Assembly: GCA_900543805.1 (NCBI GenBank)
Contig: UQTE01000035.1
Span: forward strand, 1 to 7,929
DNA: 7,929 nucleotides
Direction: 5' to 3'
From: an uncultured Sutterella sp.
GTDB lineage: Bacteria > Pseudomonadota > Gammaproteobacteria > Burkholderiales > Burkholderiaceae_F
The notes under the pieces were generated by a model. It saw only the letters and a program-made list of their open reading frames with translations, did no database searches and was not told the DNA's origin. Every line of letters starts with the position of its first letter. Position 1 is the first letter of the stretch. The position numbers and the translations under genes were made by a program. Below are positions 1 to 7,920 of the stretch, in pieces.

Positions 1-176
1 AACTCCCGCCTAAAGTCCTACATTGTTAGGAATCAGTTAACCGGGAGTTTGGGGTCGAAAGGTTGCAGCCTCATCATGAACGTAGGACCAACCACTTCAC
101 TTGACCCGTGCATGAGGAGCTTCACGGGTTCGTCAACCGGCTGCAGGATCAAGGCTACACGAGCCGAAGCAATTTC
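1..176. repeat. Block of nested inverted repeats, no convincing gene
   Basis: Several perfect inverted repeats are packed together: AACTCCCG (1-8) with CGGGAGTT (42-49), enclosing TCCTA (16-20) with TAGGA (27-31); TGCAGCC (64-70) with GGCTGCA (139-145), enclosing ACCCGTG (104-110) with CACGGGT (123-129), which extends to TTG/CAA across a 4-base bulge; and GGCT (153-156) with AGCC (162-165). A short open frame on the + strand (to 255) and one on the - strand ending at 33-35 have no ribosome binding site and lack the C-ending codon bias of the real genes nearby. The block could be the edge of an insertion sequence, a structured RNA, or noncoding DNA cut by the window start. I do not recognise it. 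Confidence 0.45.
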
Positions 177-328
177 GCAAATCGCCGCCTCCCCCTCCGC
201 CCTAGACTTTTCGCCGAAGCACCCCCTTTTTTCCTTTCTTTTATTTAAGTATTAACCCTATGGTGTCGACCGGAAAATTTACGTGTTCTTCCGTACAACC
301 TTTCCCGTATTTTTTCCGTCTGCATCAT
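177..328. other. AT-rich intergenic stretch, no gene seen
   Basis: Together with the block before it, this makes about 430 bases without a supported gene. Base composition changes here from GC-rich to AT-rich. A pyrimidine tract (CCCCC then T-rich, 222-243) looks like the tail of a terminator, but I could find no G-rich arm that pairs with the C run inside the window. No RNA gene or credible small CDS is visible. Confidence 0.5.
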
Positions 329-369
329 CCGTTCGGCCGACGGGACGGGACGCAGTAAGGCGGTACAAT
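329..369 (+). promoter_or_regulatory. Putative promoter and operator-like palindrome for first acyl-CoA synthetase
   Basis: TACAAT (364-369) matches the sigma-70 -10 consensus at five of six positions. No good -35 hexamer lies 16-18 bases upstream. Instead there is the palindrome TCGGCCGA (333-340) followed by GACGG repeated in tandem (339-352). A palindrome across the -35 region could bind a repressor, and fatty-acid genes are often controlled by TetR- or GntR-type regulators, but that is inference. The predicted transcription start is near 376. Confidence 0.35.
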
Positions 370-430
370 TTCTAATCCACGTGTGCGCCATGACTTTCCA
401 CGGCGCCCCGACAGAATCACTACGGTCACG

Positions 431-2278
431 ATGTACACAGCCAAGCAACGAATTCTGGACCTCGACGTCCTTTCCACGCTCCCGGAACTCCTGACGCACC
501 ACCTCGACAAGCGTCCCGACGCCGTCGCCTACAAGTTCTACGACCAAAAGGCGAAGGCTTGGCTCGAAAAGAGCTTCAAGGAAACCTTCGAGGACGTCCT
601 CGCCTGGCGAAAGTCCTTCGCTGCCTTCCCGTTCCTTGAACGCGGCGACCGCTGCGCGATGCTCCTGCCCAACTGCTACGAAGCCGTCTGCTTCGACCAG
701 TCGGTGCTCGCCGACGCGCTCGTTCCCGTGCCGCTTCACGCAATCGACACTCCGAAGTCCTCGGGCTTCATCCTGCGCGATTCGGGCGCGAAGGTGCTCG
801 TGACGAACAAGCTCCTCAAGTGGAAGCTCATCCGCGAGGCCTGCGAAACGCCCGACCTGCGGCTCGTCGTCATCACGGACGACGAAATCGAGGACGATCC
901 CTCCGCGCCCGTTCCCGTGATGAAGCTCTCGACCTTCCTCGCGCTCGGCCGCGACGTGAAGGATCTGCCGATGGGTCCCAAAGCCGACGACCTCGCCGCC
1001 CTCGTCTACACGTCGGGCACGACCGGCAACCCCAAGGGCGTGATGCTCACGCACCGCAACGTTCTCTCGAACCTTCGCGGCACGCTCGCCAACATTTTGC
1101 CCCACGACGAGGAACAGTTCCTCTCGTTCCTTCCGCTCTCGCACACCTTCGAGCGTACGGCCTCCTACTACCTGGCCCTGGGCCTGGGCTATCCCCTCGC
1201 CTTCAACCGCTCGATCGCGCACCTGACGGAAGACTTCAAGATCATCCGACCGACGGTGCTCCTTTCGGTGCCGCGCGTCTACGAAATGGTCTACGCGAAG
1301 CTTCGCGACGGACTCGCCAAGAAGTCGGGCTTCGTGCGCTTCCTCTTCAACTGGGCCGTCAATGTCGGCTGGCGCCGCTTCTGCTCGAAAAACGGCATCC
1401 CGTGCGAGCGTCCCCTCTCGTCGATCTTTGACCCGCTCGTCGCGGGCTTCCTCGACCGTAAGGTTGGGCAGACCCTTCGCGACGTCTTCGGCGGACGTCC
1501 GCACCTCTACATTTCGGGCGGCGCGGCGTTGAGCCCGGCCGTCTCGAAGATCTTCTGCGCTCTCGGCATCCCCGTCATGCAGGGCTACGGCATGACCGAA
1601 ACGAGTCCGATCATCGCCGTGAACCGTCAGGACTGGAACCACCCGAGCACGGTGGGTCCGGCCGTCTCGAACCTCGAAGTGCGCCTCTCCGAAGAGGGCG
1701 AACTGCAGGTGCGCGGTCCCTCCGTCATGAAGGGCTACTGGAACCGTCCCGACGCGACGAAGGAAATCTTCACCCCCGACGGGTGGCTTCGCACGGGCGA
1801 CGTCTGCGACATCTACGACGACGGCTACATCCGCATCACGGGCCGCATCAAGGAAATCATCGTCACCTCGACGGGCGAAAAGGTTCCGCCCGCCGACCTC
1901 GAGGCCGCCATTCAGGAAGATCCCCTCTTCGCGCAGGCCATGGTCTTGGGCGACGACCGTCCCTTCATCTCCGCGATCGCCATCGTGAATCCGGAAGTCT
2001 GGACGAAGTTCTGCGAAGAGCTCGGGCTCGACCCGAAGGATCCCGCCTCGCTCAAGTCGAAGGAGGCGAAGGCCGCCGCGCTTCGCCGCATCAAGCACGC
2101 CACGCGCGGCTTCCCGAACTACGGGGTGCCTCGCCAGGTGACGCTCCTCGCCGACGACTGGTCGATCGAATCGGGCTTCCTCACCCCCACGCTCAAACTC
2201 AAGCGCCGCGTCGTCATGGCGACCTACGCCAAGGAAATCGAAGAGATGTACGAAGCGCTCGAAAGAAAGAGCGCCTGA
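431..2278 (+). CDS. Long-chain fatty acid-CoA ligase (AMP-forming), copy 1
   Basis: This 615-residue enzyme of the ANL adenylate-forming superfamily (COG1022-like long-chain acyl-CoA synthetase) would activate a fatty acid to acyl-AMP and then acyl-CoA at the cytoplasmic face. Visible motifs are the phosphate-binding loop YTSGTTGNPKG (193-203), PLSHTFER (235-242), the adenine-binding motif GYGMTETSP (385-393), WLRTGD with its ribose-binding Asp (452-457), the hinge GRIKEII (471-477) and the C-terminal LTPTLKLKR (584-592), whose Lys589 is probably the catalytic lysine. No signal peptide is seen. The start at ATG 431 gives an N-terminus matching the neighbouring paralog, but no clear Shine-Dalgarno precedes it. 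An in-frame GTG at 383 would add 16 residues and leave almost no leader after the proposed promoter. Chain-length preference cannot be read from sequence. The protein is related to copy 2 along its whole length. Confidence 0.93.
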   Translation: MYTAKQRILDLDVLSTLPELLTHHLDKRPDAVAYKFYDQKAKAWLEKSFKETFEDVLAWRKSFAAFPFLERGDRCAMLLPNCYEAVCFDQSVLADALVPVPLHAIDTPKSSGFILRDSGAKVLVTNKLLKWKLIREACETPDLRLVVITDDEIEDDPSAPVPVMKLSTFLALGRDVKDLPMGPKADDLAALVYTSGTTGNPKGVMLTHRNVLSNLRGTLANILPHDEEQFLSFLPLSHTFERTASYYLALGLGYPLAFNRSIAHLTEDFKIIRPTVLLSVPRVYEMVYAKLRDGLAKKSGFVRFLFNWAVNVGWRRFCSKNGIPCERPLSSIFDPLVAGFLDRKVGQTLRDVFGGRPHLYISGGAALSPAVSKIFCALGIPVMQGYGMTETSPIIAVNRQDWNHPSTVGPAVSNLEVRLSEEGELQVRGPSVMKGYWNRPDATKEIFTPDGWLRTGDVCDIYDDGYIRITGRIKEIIVTSTGEKVPPADLEAAIQEDPLFAQAMVLGDDRPFISAIAIVNPEVWTKFCEELGLDPKDPASLKSKEAKAAALRRIKHATRGFPNYGVPRQVTLLADDWSIESGFLTPTLKLKRRVVMATYAKEIEEMYEALERKSA

Positions 2279-2293
2279 CGGTCCGCAAAACTC

Positions 2294-2332
2294 GGGGTGC
2301 GCGGCAAATCGCCTTTGCGCACCCCCTTTTTT
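2294..2332 (+). terminator. Intrinsic terminator after first acyl-CoA synthetase
   Basis: GGGGTGCGC (2294-2302) pairs perfectly with GCGCACCCC (2317-2325). An inner GGC/GCC pairing is possible, and six Ts follow (2327-2332). It begins 15 bases after the stop codon, so it should end the transcript and uncouple the two synthetase genes. Confidence 0.9.
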
Positions 2333-2358
2333 GACGTTCAAACTCAGTAAGATACGAT
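2331..2358 (+). promoter_or_regulatory. Putative sigma-70 promoter for second acyl-CoA synthetase
   Basis: TTGACG (2331-2336) and TACGAT (2353-2358) are separated by 16 bases. The -35 box begins in the last two Ts of the preceding terminator. It lies in a small palindrome TTGA-CGT-TCAA (2331-2341), and the octamer ACGTTCAA recurs at 2334-2341 and 2361-2368, on either side of the -10 box. The predicted start near 2365 gives a leader of about 28 bases. The doubled octamer could be a regulator site, which is inference. Confidence 0.55.
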
Positions 2359-2380
2359 CAACGTTCAACACCATTTTTCC

Positions 2381-2386
2381 GGGGGA
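2381..2386 (+). promoter_or_regulatory. Ribosome binding site that sets a GTG start
   Basis: GGGGGA lies six bases before GTG 2393. No in-frame ATG is close by, and the out-of-frame TTG at 2391 runs straight into TGA, so this purine-rich element supports GTG as the start of the second synthetase. Confidence 0.7.
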
Positions 2387-2392
2387 TCTCTT

Positions 2393-4234
2393 GTGACCTC
2401 TTCCGACCACTCCTTCGTGTACGACTTCCGCTCGATTCCCGAAATGCTCGAGCACGCCCGTCTGACGTGGCCCGATCGGGAAGCCTTCCGCCAGTTCGAC
2501 TACGGCGAGAACGTCTGGGTTTCGACCACCTGGAGTCAGTACCACGCCCGCGTACAGGCCTGGCGCCGCGCCTTCCAAGCGATGGGCCTTGAAAAGGGCG
2601 AGCGCGTCGCGATGCTCCTCACCAATTCGCTCGACGCCGTCACCTTCGACTCGGCCGCGCTTTCCAACGGCCTCGTCCCCGTGCCGCTGCACGCCATCGA
2701 CACCCCCGGGGCCTGCGCCTACATCCTGAAGGATTCGAACGCGCGCTTCCTCGTCACCACGGCCCGCGCGCGCTGGAACGCGATCGCGGCCGCCGGGACG
2801 CCGCTTCCGGATTTGAAGCAGGTGGTGCTCCTCAACGAAACCGAGTCGCCCGAATTCGACGGGACGCTTCCGCGCGTCGACGCCGCCCGCGTGTGGCTCG
2901 CCCGCGGCGAAGCCGTGACCGACGAAGAACTCCCCGCCTTCCCGGGCTGGGACGACCTCGCGGGCCTCATCTACACCTCGGGCACGACGGGCCGCCCCAA
3001 GGGCGTCATGCTCTCGCACGGCAACATCGTCTCGAACGTGCAGCAGATCTCTCGCGTGTGCGACGTCTGCGAAGAGGACGTCTACCTCTCCTACCTGCCC
3101 TTCTCGCACACCTTCGAGCGCACGGTCGCGCACTACACGGCCATGGCGCACGGGGCGTCGCTTGCGTTCGCGCGCTCCGTCGCGAACCTCGAGCACGACC
3201 TGATCGAAGTGCGCCCGACCCTTCTCTGCTCGGTGCCGCGCGTCTACGAGCGCATTTATCAGAAGATTCAGACGGAATTGGCCCGCGGATCCGACCGCGA
3301 CCGCTATCTCACCGACTGGATGCTCGAAGTGGGTTGGCGCCGCTTTGCGAAGAAGAACGACCTCCCCGTCGAGAGCACGCCCCGCATGTGTCTTGACGAC
3401 GAAGTGCATCCGATTCTCGACCGCGAGGTCGCCCGCAAGATCCGCAAGATGTTCGGCGGACGCCTGCGCGCCACCTTCGCGGGCGGAGCTTCGCTCAACT
3501 ACACCGTCGCGAAGTTCTTCAGCGCCATGGGCCTCAACATTCAGCAGGTCTACGGCCTCACGGAAACGAGCCCGATTCTCTCGTGGTCGACTCCGGAAGG
3601 GAACCACCCCGACACGGTGGGGCTCCCGGCTCCGGGCACCGAAGCGCGTCTGGGCGAAAACGACGAACTTCAGGTGAAGGGCCCGCAGGTGATGCAGGGT
3701 TACTGGAACCGTCCGGAAGACACCAAGGCCGCCTTCACCGAAGACGGCTGGTTCCGCACGGGCGACCAGGCCGACCTCTCCGACGGCGGACGCGTGCGCA
3801 TCAAGGGCCGCATCAAGGAAATCATCGTCACGTCGACGGGCGAAAAGATCGCGCCGGTGGACGTGGAATTCGCCATGCAGAGCGACCGCCTCTTCGAGCA
3901 GGCGCTCGTGATCGGGGAAAAGCGCCCCTTCGTCGCCGCGCTCGTCGTCGTGAACGACGCCGAATGGCACGACCTTTGCGCCGGTCTGCAGCTCGATCCG
4001 GAGGATCCCGCGACGCTCGTCTCGCGCGACGCGCAGCGCGCCGTCATCCGCCGCATCCGCGCCGCGACGAAGACCTTCCCGCAGTACGGCGTTCCGCGCG
4101 CCGTCGGGATTCTTCGCACCCCCTGGACGGTCGAAAACGAACTGCTCACCTCCACGATGAAGTTGAAGCGCCGCACCATCTGCGAACGCTTCTCGACGCT
4201 CATTGACCAAATGTACGCCGAGATCAACGCCTAA
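2393..4234 (+). CDS. Long-chain fatty acid-CoA ligase (AMP-forming), copy 2
   Basis: This 613-residue paralog of the upstream gene belongs to the same COG1022-like family and should catalyse the same ATP- and CoA-dependent activation of fatty acids. It shows YTSGTTGRPKG (194-204), PFSHTFER (236-243), VYGLTETSP (386-394), WFRTGD (453-458), GRIKEIIVTSTGEK (472-485) and a C-terminal LTSTMKLKRR (585-594) with Lys590 as the likely catalytic lysine, so all key motifs are present. The two copies differ most at the N-terminus, around 145-185, and in the fatty-acid-binding half, which fits divergence in substrate preference, though specificity cannot be read directly. It starts with GTG, supported by GGGGGA six bases upstream. 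It has its own promoter and is followed by a strong terminator, so it is probably monocistronic. A tandem duplication followed by divergence is the simplest origin. Confidence 0.93.
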   Translation: MTSSDHSFVYDFRSIPEMLEHARLTWPDREAFRQFDYGENVWVSTTWSQYHARVQAWRRAFQAMGLEKGERVAMLLTNSLDAVTFDSAALSNGLVPVPLHAIDTPGACAYILKDSNARFLVTTARARWNAIAAAGTPLPDLKQVVLLNETESPEFDGTLPRVDAARVWLARGEAVTDEELPAFPGWDDLAGLIYTSGTTGRPKGVMLSHGNIVSNVQQISRVCDVCEEDVYLSYLPFSHTFERTVAHYTAMAHGASLAFARSVANLEHDLIEVRPTLLCSVPRVYERIYQKIQTELARGSDRDRYLTDWMLEVGWRRFAKKNDLPVESTPRMCLDDEVHPILDREVARKIRKMFGGRLRATFAGGASLNYTVAKFFSAMGLNIQQVYGLTETSPILSWSTPEGNHPDTVGLPAPGTEARLGENDELQVKGPQVMQGYWNRPEDTKAAFTEDGWFRTGDQADLSDGGRVRIKGRIKEIIVTSTGEKIAPVDVEFAMQSDRLFEQALVIGEKRPFVAALVVVNDAEWHDLCAGLQLDPEDPATLVSRDAQRAVIRRIRAATKTFPQYGVPRAVGILRTPWTVENELLTSTMKLKRRTICERFSTLIDQMYAEINA

Positions 4235-4254
4235 GGCTTTCGATCTTCCTCGAG

Positions 4255-4286
4255 AAGGGGCTCCGACGGTTCGGAGCCCCTTTTTT
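4255..4286 (+). terminator. Intrinsic terminator after second acyl-CoA synthetase
   Basis: A perfect 12-bp stem, AAGGGGCTCCGA (4255-4266) with TCGGAGCCCCTT (4271-4282), is closed by the loop CGGT, with a run of six Ts at 4281-4286. It starts 20 bases after the stop codon. Confidence 0.95.
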
Positions 4287-4329
4287 CGTTCCTGCGCAAG
4301 GCGTTTTGAGATTTTCAAAGCTTCTTCCA

Positions 4330-4394
4330 GAAAAATTTCAGAAAATTTTTCCGATTTTTCCCACACTTCTCGGGAAAATGCTTATACTGCGTTC
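4330..4394 (+). promoter_or_regulatory. Putative guaB promoter with UP-like element
   Basis: TATACT (4383-4388) is a good -10 box, with a TG dinucleotide four bases before it. The -35 region is weak (C-rich, about 4358-4366). Upstream is an A-tract/T-tract segment, GAAAAATTT (4330-4338) and AAATTTTTC (4343-4351), a perfect 9-bp inverted repeat. It lies about 45-65 bases before the predicted start, close to the usual position of an UP element. The stretch between -10 and the start near 4395 is GC-rich (GCGTTC). In E. coli the guaBA promoter also has an UP element and growth-rate and stringent control, so similar control is plausible here. Confidence 0.6.
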
Positions 4395-4535
4395 GCAAAC
4401 CAATCCCGCGCCCTCCCGACGCATCGATTTCGCTCCTCGCCGAGCTTGAGATCTGCGGCGGATTTCCAAGGGCCCCTTCGGGATTTTCGGGGTTTGCAGT
4501 GAATGCGCGCTGCACCGATGGTCGGCGCGCTTTTT
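4395..4535 (+). ncRNA. Structured guaB leader: candidate riboswitch or attenuator, or a small RNA
   Basis: The RNA would begin at the predicted start of the guaB promoter. Bases 4395-4408 pair continuously with 4479-4485 and 4491-4497 (14 bp, with one 5-base bulge TTCGG). Inside are GCCCT (4410-4414) with AGGGC (4469-4473), CCG-A-CGCA (4416-4423) with TGCG-G-CGG (4454-4461), and GCTC (4432-4435) with GAGC (4442-4445), giving one long rod. After it, GCGCGC (4505-4510) pairs with GCGCGC (4525-4530), followed by five Ts (4531-4535), like an intrinsic terminator. TGCAGTG (4495-4501) can instead pair with CGCTGCA (4508-4514), which would break both the basal stem and the terminator arm. That arrangement suits a switch that is OFF when the rod is stable. 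I match it to no known riboswitch class. A free-standing small RNA or an imperfect palindromic repeat are the alternatives. Confidence 0.5.
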
Positions 4536-4618
4536 GCTACCTGCACGCCCCTCTGAATCAAATAAGACTGCGGACGGCCTTGCCGTTTGCCGATTTTTTT
4601 TTGTTCTCAGAGGTAGTT
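4536..4618 (+). promoter_or_regulatory. Rest of guaB leader, with ribosome binding site
   Basis: AGAGGT (4609-4614) sits about five bases before ATG 4619 and fixes the guaB start. A T9 run (4594-4602) lies just upstream of it, without a matching GC-rich hairpin. A weak second promoter, TTGCTA (4534-4539) with TCAAAT (4558-4563), spacing 18, is possible. If real it would transcribe guaB independently of the upstream hairpin. Confidence 0.5.
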
Positions 4619-6085
4619 ATGCGTCTTCTTCAGAAAGCCCTCACCTTCGACGACGTTCTGCTCGTCCCCGCCCACTCGACCGTCCTCCCGCGCGACACCG
4701 TCCTCTCCACGAAGATCTCCCGTGGCCTCACGCTGAACATCCCGATGGTTTCCGCCGCCATGGACACGGTGACGGAAGCGAACCTCGCCATTGCGCTCGC
4801 GCAGGAAGGCGGCATCGGCTTCATCCACAAGAACCTCTCGGCCGACCTGCAGGCCGCCGAAGTCGCCAAGGTGAAGCGCCATGAAGCGGGCGTCGTCGCC
4901 GAACCGATCACGATCGGTCCCGACATGCTCGTGGGCGACGTCATCCGCCTCGCCCGTGAACACCGCATTTCGGGTCTTCCCGTCGTCGACGGCAAGAAGG
5001 TCCTCGGCATGGTCACGAACCGCGACCTCCGCTTCGAAACCCGCATGTCGATCCCGGTCCGCGAAGTCATGACGCCGCGCGAACGCCTCGTCACGGTCCG
5101 TGAAGGCGCCTCGCTCGAAGAAGCCAAGGCCCTCATGCACCAGCACCGCCTCGAACGCGTTCTCGTCGTCGACGCCGACTTCAACCTCGCCGGCCTCATG
5201 ACGGTGAAGGACATCACGAAGGCCACCGACCACCCGTTCGCCGCCAAGGACGCCCAGGGCAAGCTCCTCGTGGGCGCCGCCGTCGGCGTGGGTGCCGGCA
5301 CCGAAGAACGCATTGAAAAGCTCGTCGACGCCGGCGTCGACGTCATCGTGGTCGACACCGCCCACGGTCACTCCGAAGGCGTTCTGAACCGCGTCAAGTG
5401 GGTCAAGGAACACTATCCCAACCTCCAGGTCATCGGCGGCAACATCGCCACCGCGGCCGCCGCTCTCGCCCTCGTTGACCACGGCGCCGACGGCGTCAAG
5501 GTCGGCATCGGCCCGGGCTCGATTTGTACGACCCGCATCGTCGCGGGCGTCGGCGTTCCGCAGATCTCGGCCGTCTCCAACGTCGCCAAGGCCCTCGAAG
5601 GCACGGGCGTTCCCCTGATCGCCGACGGCGGCATCCGCTTCTCGGGCGACATCGCCAAGGCCATCGCCGCGGGCGCCAACGCCGTCATGATGGGCGGCAT
5701 GTTCGCGGGCACCGAAGAAGCCCCGGGCGAAGTCATCCTCTACCAGGGCCGCTCCTACAAGTCCTACCGCGGCATGGGCAGCCTCGGCGCCATGGGCAAG
5801 GGCTCGGCCGACCGTTACTTCCAGGACAACAACCAGGGCAACCTCGACAAGCTCGTTCCGGAAGGCATCGAAGGCATGGTTCCCTTCAAGGGCTCCGTCT
5901 CCTCGATCATCTATCAGATGCTCGGCGGTCTTCGCAGCTCCATGGGCTACTGCGGCTGCCGCACGATCGACGAAATGCGCACCCGCGCCGAATTCGTCGA
6001 AATCACCGCGGCCGGCATGCGTGAATCGCACGTCCACGACGTGAAGATCACGAAGGAAGCCCCGAACTATCGTCAGGAACACTGA
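4619..6085 (+). CDS. guaB: Inosine-5'-monophosphate dehydrogenase
   Basis: GuaB oxidises IMP to XMP with NAD+, the first and rate-controlling step of GMP synthesis, as a cytoplasmic tetramer. The predicted 488 residues equal the length of the E. coli enzyme. The TIM barrel begins with [10 protein letters not shown] (8-17) and is interrupted by two CBS domains (roughly 95-205), which in this family bind adenine and guanine nucleotides. Asp246 in VVDTAHGHS contacts [12 protein letters not shown] (298-306) carries the catalytic Cys303, ADGGIR (335-340) binds the IMP phosphate, and the mobile flap has RYFQ (399-402) with the catalytic Arg399, then VPEGIEG (413-419). ATG 4619 was chosen because AGAGGT precedes it and the protein then starts [12 protein letters not shown], as in orthologs. 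An in-frame extension back to 4499 would run through the leader hairpin and is not credible. A strong terminator follows, so it is probably not in an operon with guaA. Confidence 0.98.
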   Translation: MRLLQKALTFDDVLLVPAHSTVLPRDTVLSTKISRGLTLNIPMVSAAMDTVTEANLAIALAQEGGIGFIHKNLSADLQAAEVAKVKRHEAGVVAEPITIGPDMLVGDVIRLAREHRISGLPVVDGKKVLGMVTNRDLRFETRMSIPVREVMTPRERLVTVREGASLEEAKALMHQHRLERVLVVDADFNLAGLMTVKDITKATDHPFAAKDAQGKLLVGAAVGVGAGTEERIEKLVDAGVDVIVVDTAHGHSEGVLNRVKWVKEHYPNLQVIGGNIATAAAALALVDHGADGVKVGIGPGSICTTRIVAGVGVPQISAVSNVAKALEGTGVPLIADGGIRFSGDIAKAIAAGANAVMMGGMFAGTEEAPGEVILYQGRSYKSYRGMGSLGAMGKGSADRYFQDNNQGNLDKLVPEGIEGMVPFKGSVSSIIYQMLGGLRSSMGYCGCRTIDEMRTRAEFVEITAAGMRESHVHDVKITKEAPNYRQEH

Positions 6086-6125
6086 TCGGACGGACCGATC
6101 CGTTCGGATCGTTGACTTCCATCTG

Positions 6126-6163
6126 AGCGGATCGGTCCTTCGGGACCGGTCCGCTTCGTTTTT
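6126..6163 (+). terminator. Intrinsic terminator after guaB
   Basis: A 13-bp stem, 6126-6138 with 6143-6155 (one G-U pair), is capped by a UUCG tetraloop (6139-6142) and followed after CG by five Ts (6159-6163). Just upstream, CGATCC (6096-6101) and GGATCG (6106-6111) form a smaller hairpin. GGACCGATCCG (6092-6102) is also perfectly complementary to the terminator's own 5' arm (6128-6138), so a competing fold exists. Confidence 0.92.
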
Positions 6164-6197
6164 CTCCTGCGTGAATCCCCTAGAGAGGCGCGGTTTC

Positions 6198-6206
6198 TGC
6201 TAAAGT
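6198..6206 (+). promoter_or_regulatory. Putative extended -10 promoter for guaA
   Basis: TGC-TAAAGT (6198-6206) is an extended -10 element. No good -35 box is seen around 6178, which extended -10 promoters can tolerate. The predicted start near 6213 gives a leader of about 80 bases. The preceding guaB terminator makes a separate guaA promoter likely. Confidence 0.5.
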
Positions 6207-6224
6207 CTCCCCTGTCTCAAATTC

Positions 6225-6270
6225 GGCCGATTCACGTTGCACGATCGGCTCGGCCACCGATCTTTCTTTT
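6225..6270 (+). promoter_or_regulatory. guaA leader with terminator-like hairpin and competing fold
   Basis: GATCGG (6243-6248) pairs with CCGATC (6257-6262), and TTTCTTTT follows (6263-6270), resembling a weak intrinsic terminator inside the leader. GGCCGA (6225-6230) can instead pair with TCGGCC (6250-6255), or its last five bases with TCGGC (6245-6249), which would disrupt that hairpin. This could be an attenuator, or only a translation-modulating structure. The Shine-Dalgarno before guaA is weak: AGG at 6279-6281 is 12 bases from the ATG. Confidence 0.35.
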
Positions 6271-6293
6271 CCCTTCTTAGGTCCAACGCATCC

Positions 6294-7859
<1,566 letters not shown>

Positions 7860-7881
7860 TCGGCTGATTTTTTTGAGGCTT

Positions 7882-7920
7882 CGGGGATACATGTGGGTGA
7901 AAAACAGCCCGCTATCCCCG
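7882..7920. repeat. Isolated imperfect palindrome downstream of guaA
   Basis: CGGGGATA (7882-7889) pairs perfectly with TATCCCCG (7913-7920). Inside, GTGGG (7893-7897) pairs with CCCGC (7908-7912) with one wobble, leaving a 3-base bulge and a loop of ten bases. No T tract follows on either strand, so it is not an ordinary terminator. It is too short for a tRNA. It could be a dispersed palindromic repeat, an operator or the end of an element beyond the window. Confidence 0.45.

Noticed and set aside
33..227. Short - strand open frame ending at 33-35
   Set aside because: No start with a ribosome binding site is evident and the only ATGs are late. Kept only as a hint of a decayed coding segment.
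245..4366. A stop-free antisense frame of 1373 codons across both acyl-CoA synthetase genes
   Set aside because: The sense genes almost never use TTA, CTA or TCA codons, which leaves the antisense frame open. Its product is rich in Arg, Gly, Val, Asp, Glu and His with no recognisable domain, and it also runs through the terminator and promoter between the two genes.
4395..4500. tRNA, SRP RNA or 6S RNA ahead of guaB
   Set aside because: There is no cloverleaf, no GGAAGGAAGC-type SRP loop, and the rod is shorter than typical 6S RNA without its large central bubble.
4499..4618. N-terminal extension of GuaB by 40 residues
   Set aside because: It overlaps the leader hairpin and T-rich tract, has no ribosome binding site, and would lengthen the protein beyond the family's 488 residues.
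4607..6082. Antisense open frame over guaB (491 codons)
   Set aside because: It is a codon-bias shadow of a strongly conserved gene, with low-complexity charged composition and no family motif.
7882..7920. tRNA acceptor stem formed by GGGGATA and TATCCCC
   Set aside because: Only 23 bases separate the arms, far too few for a tRNA body.
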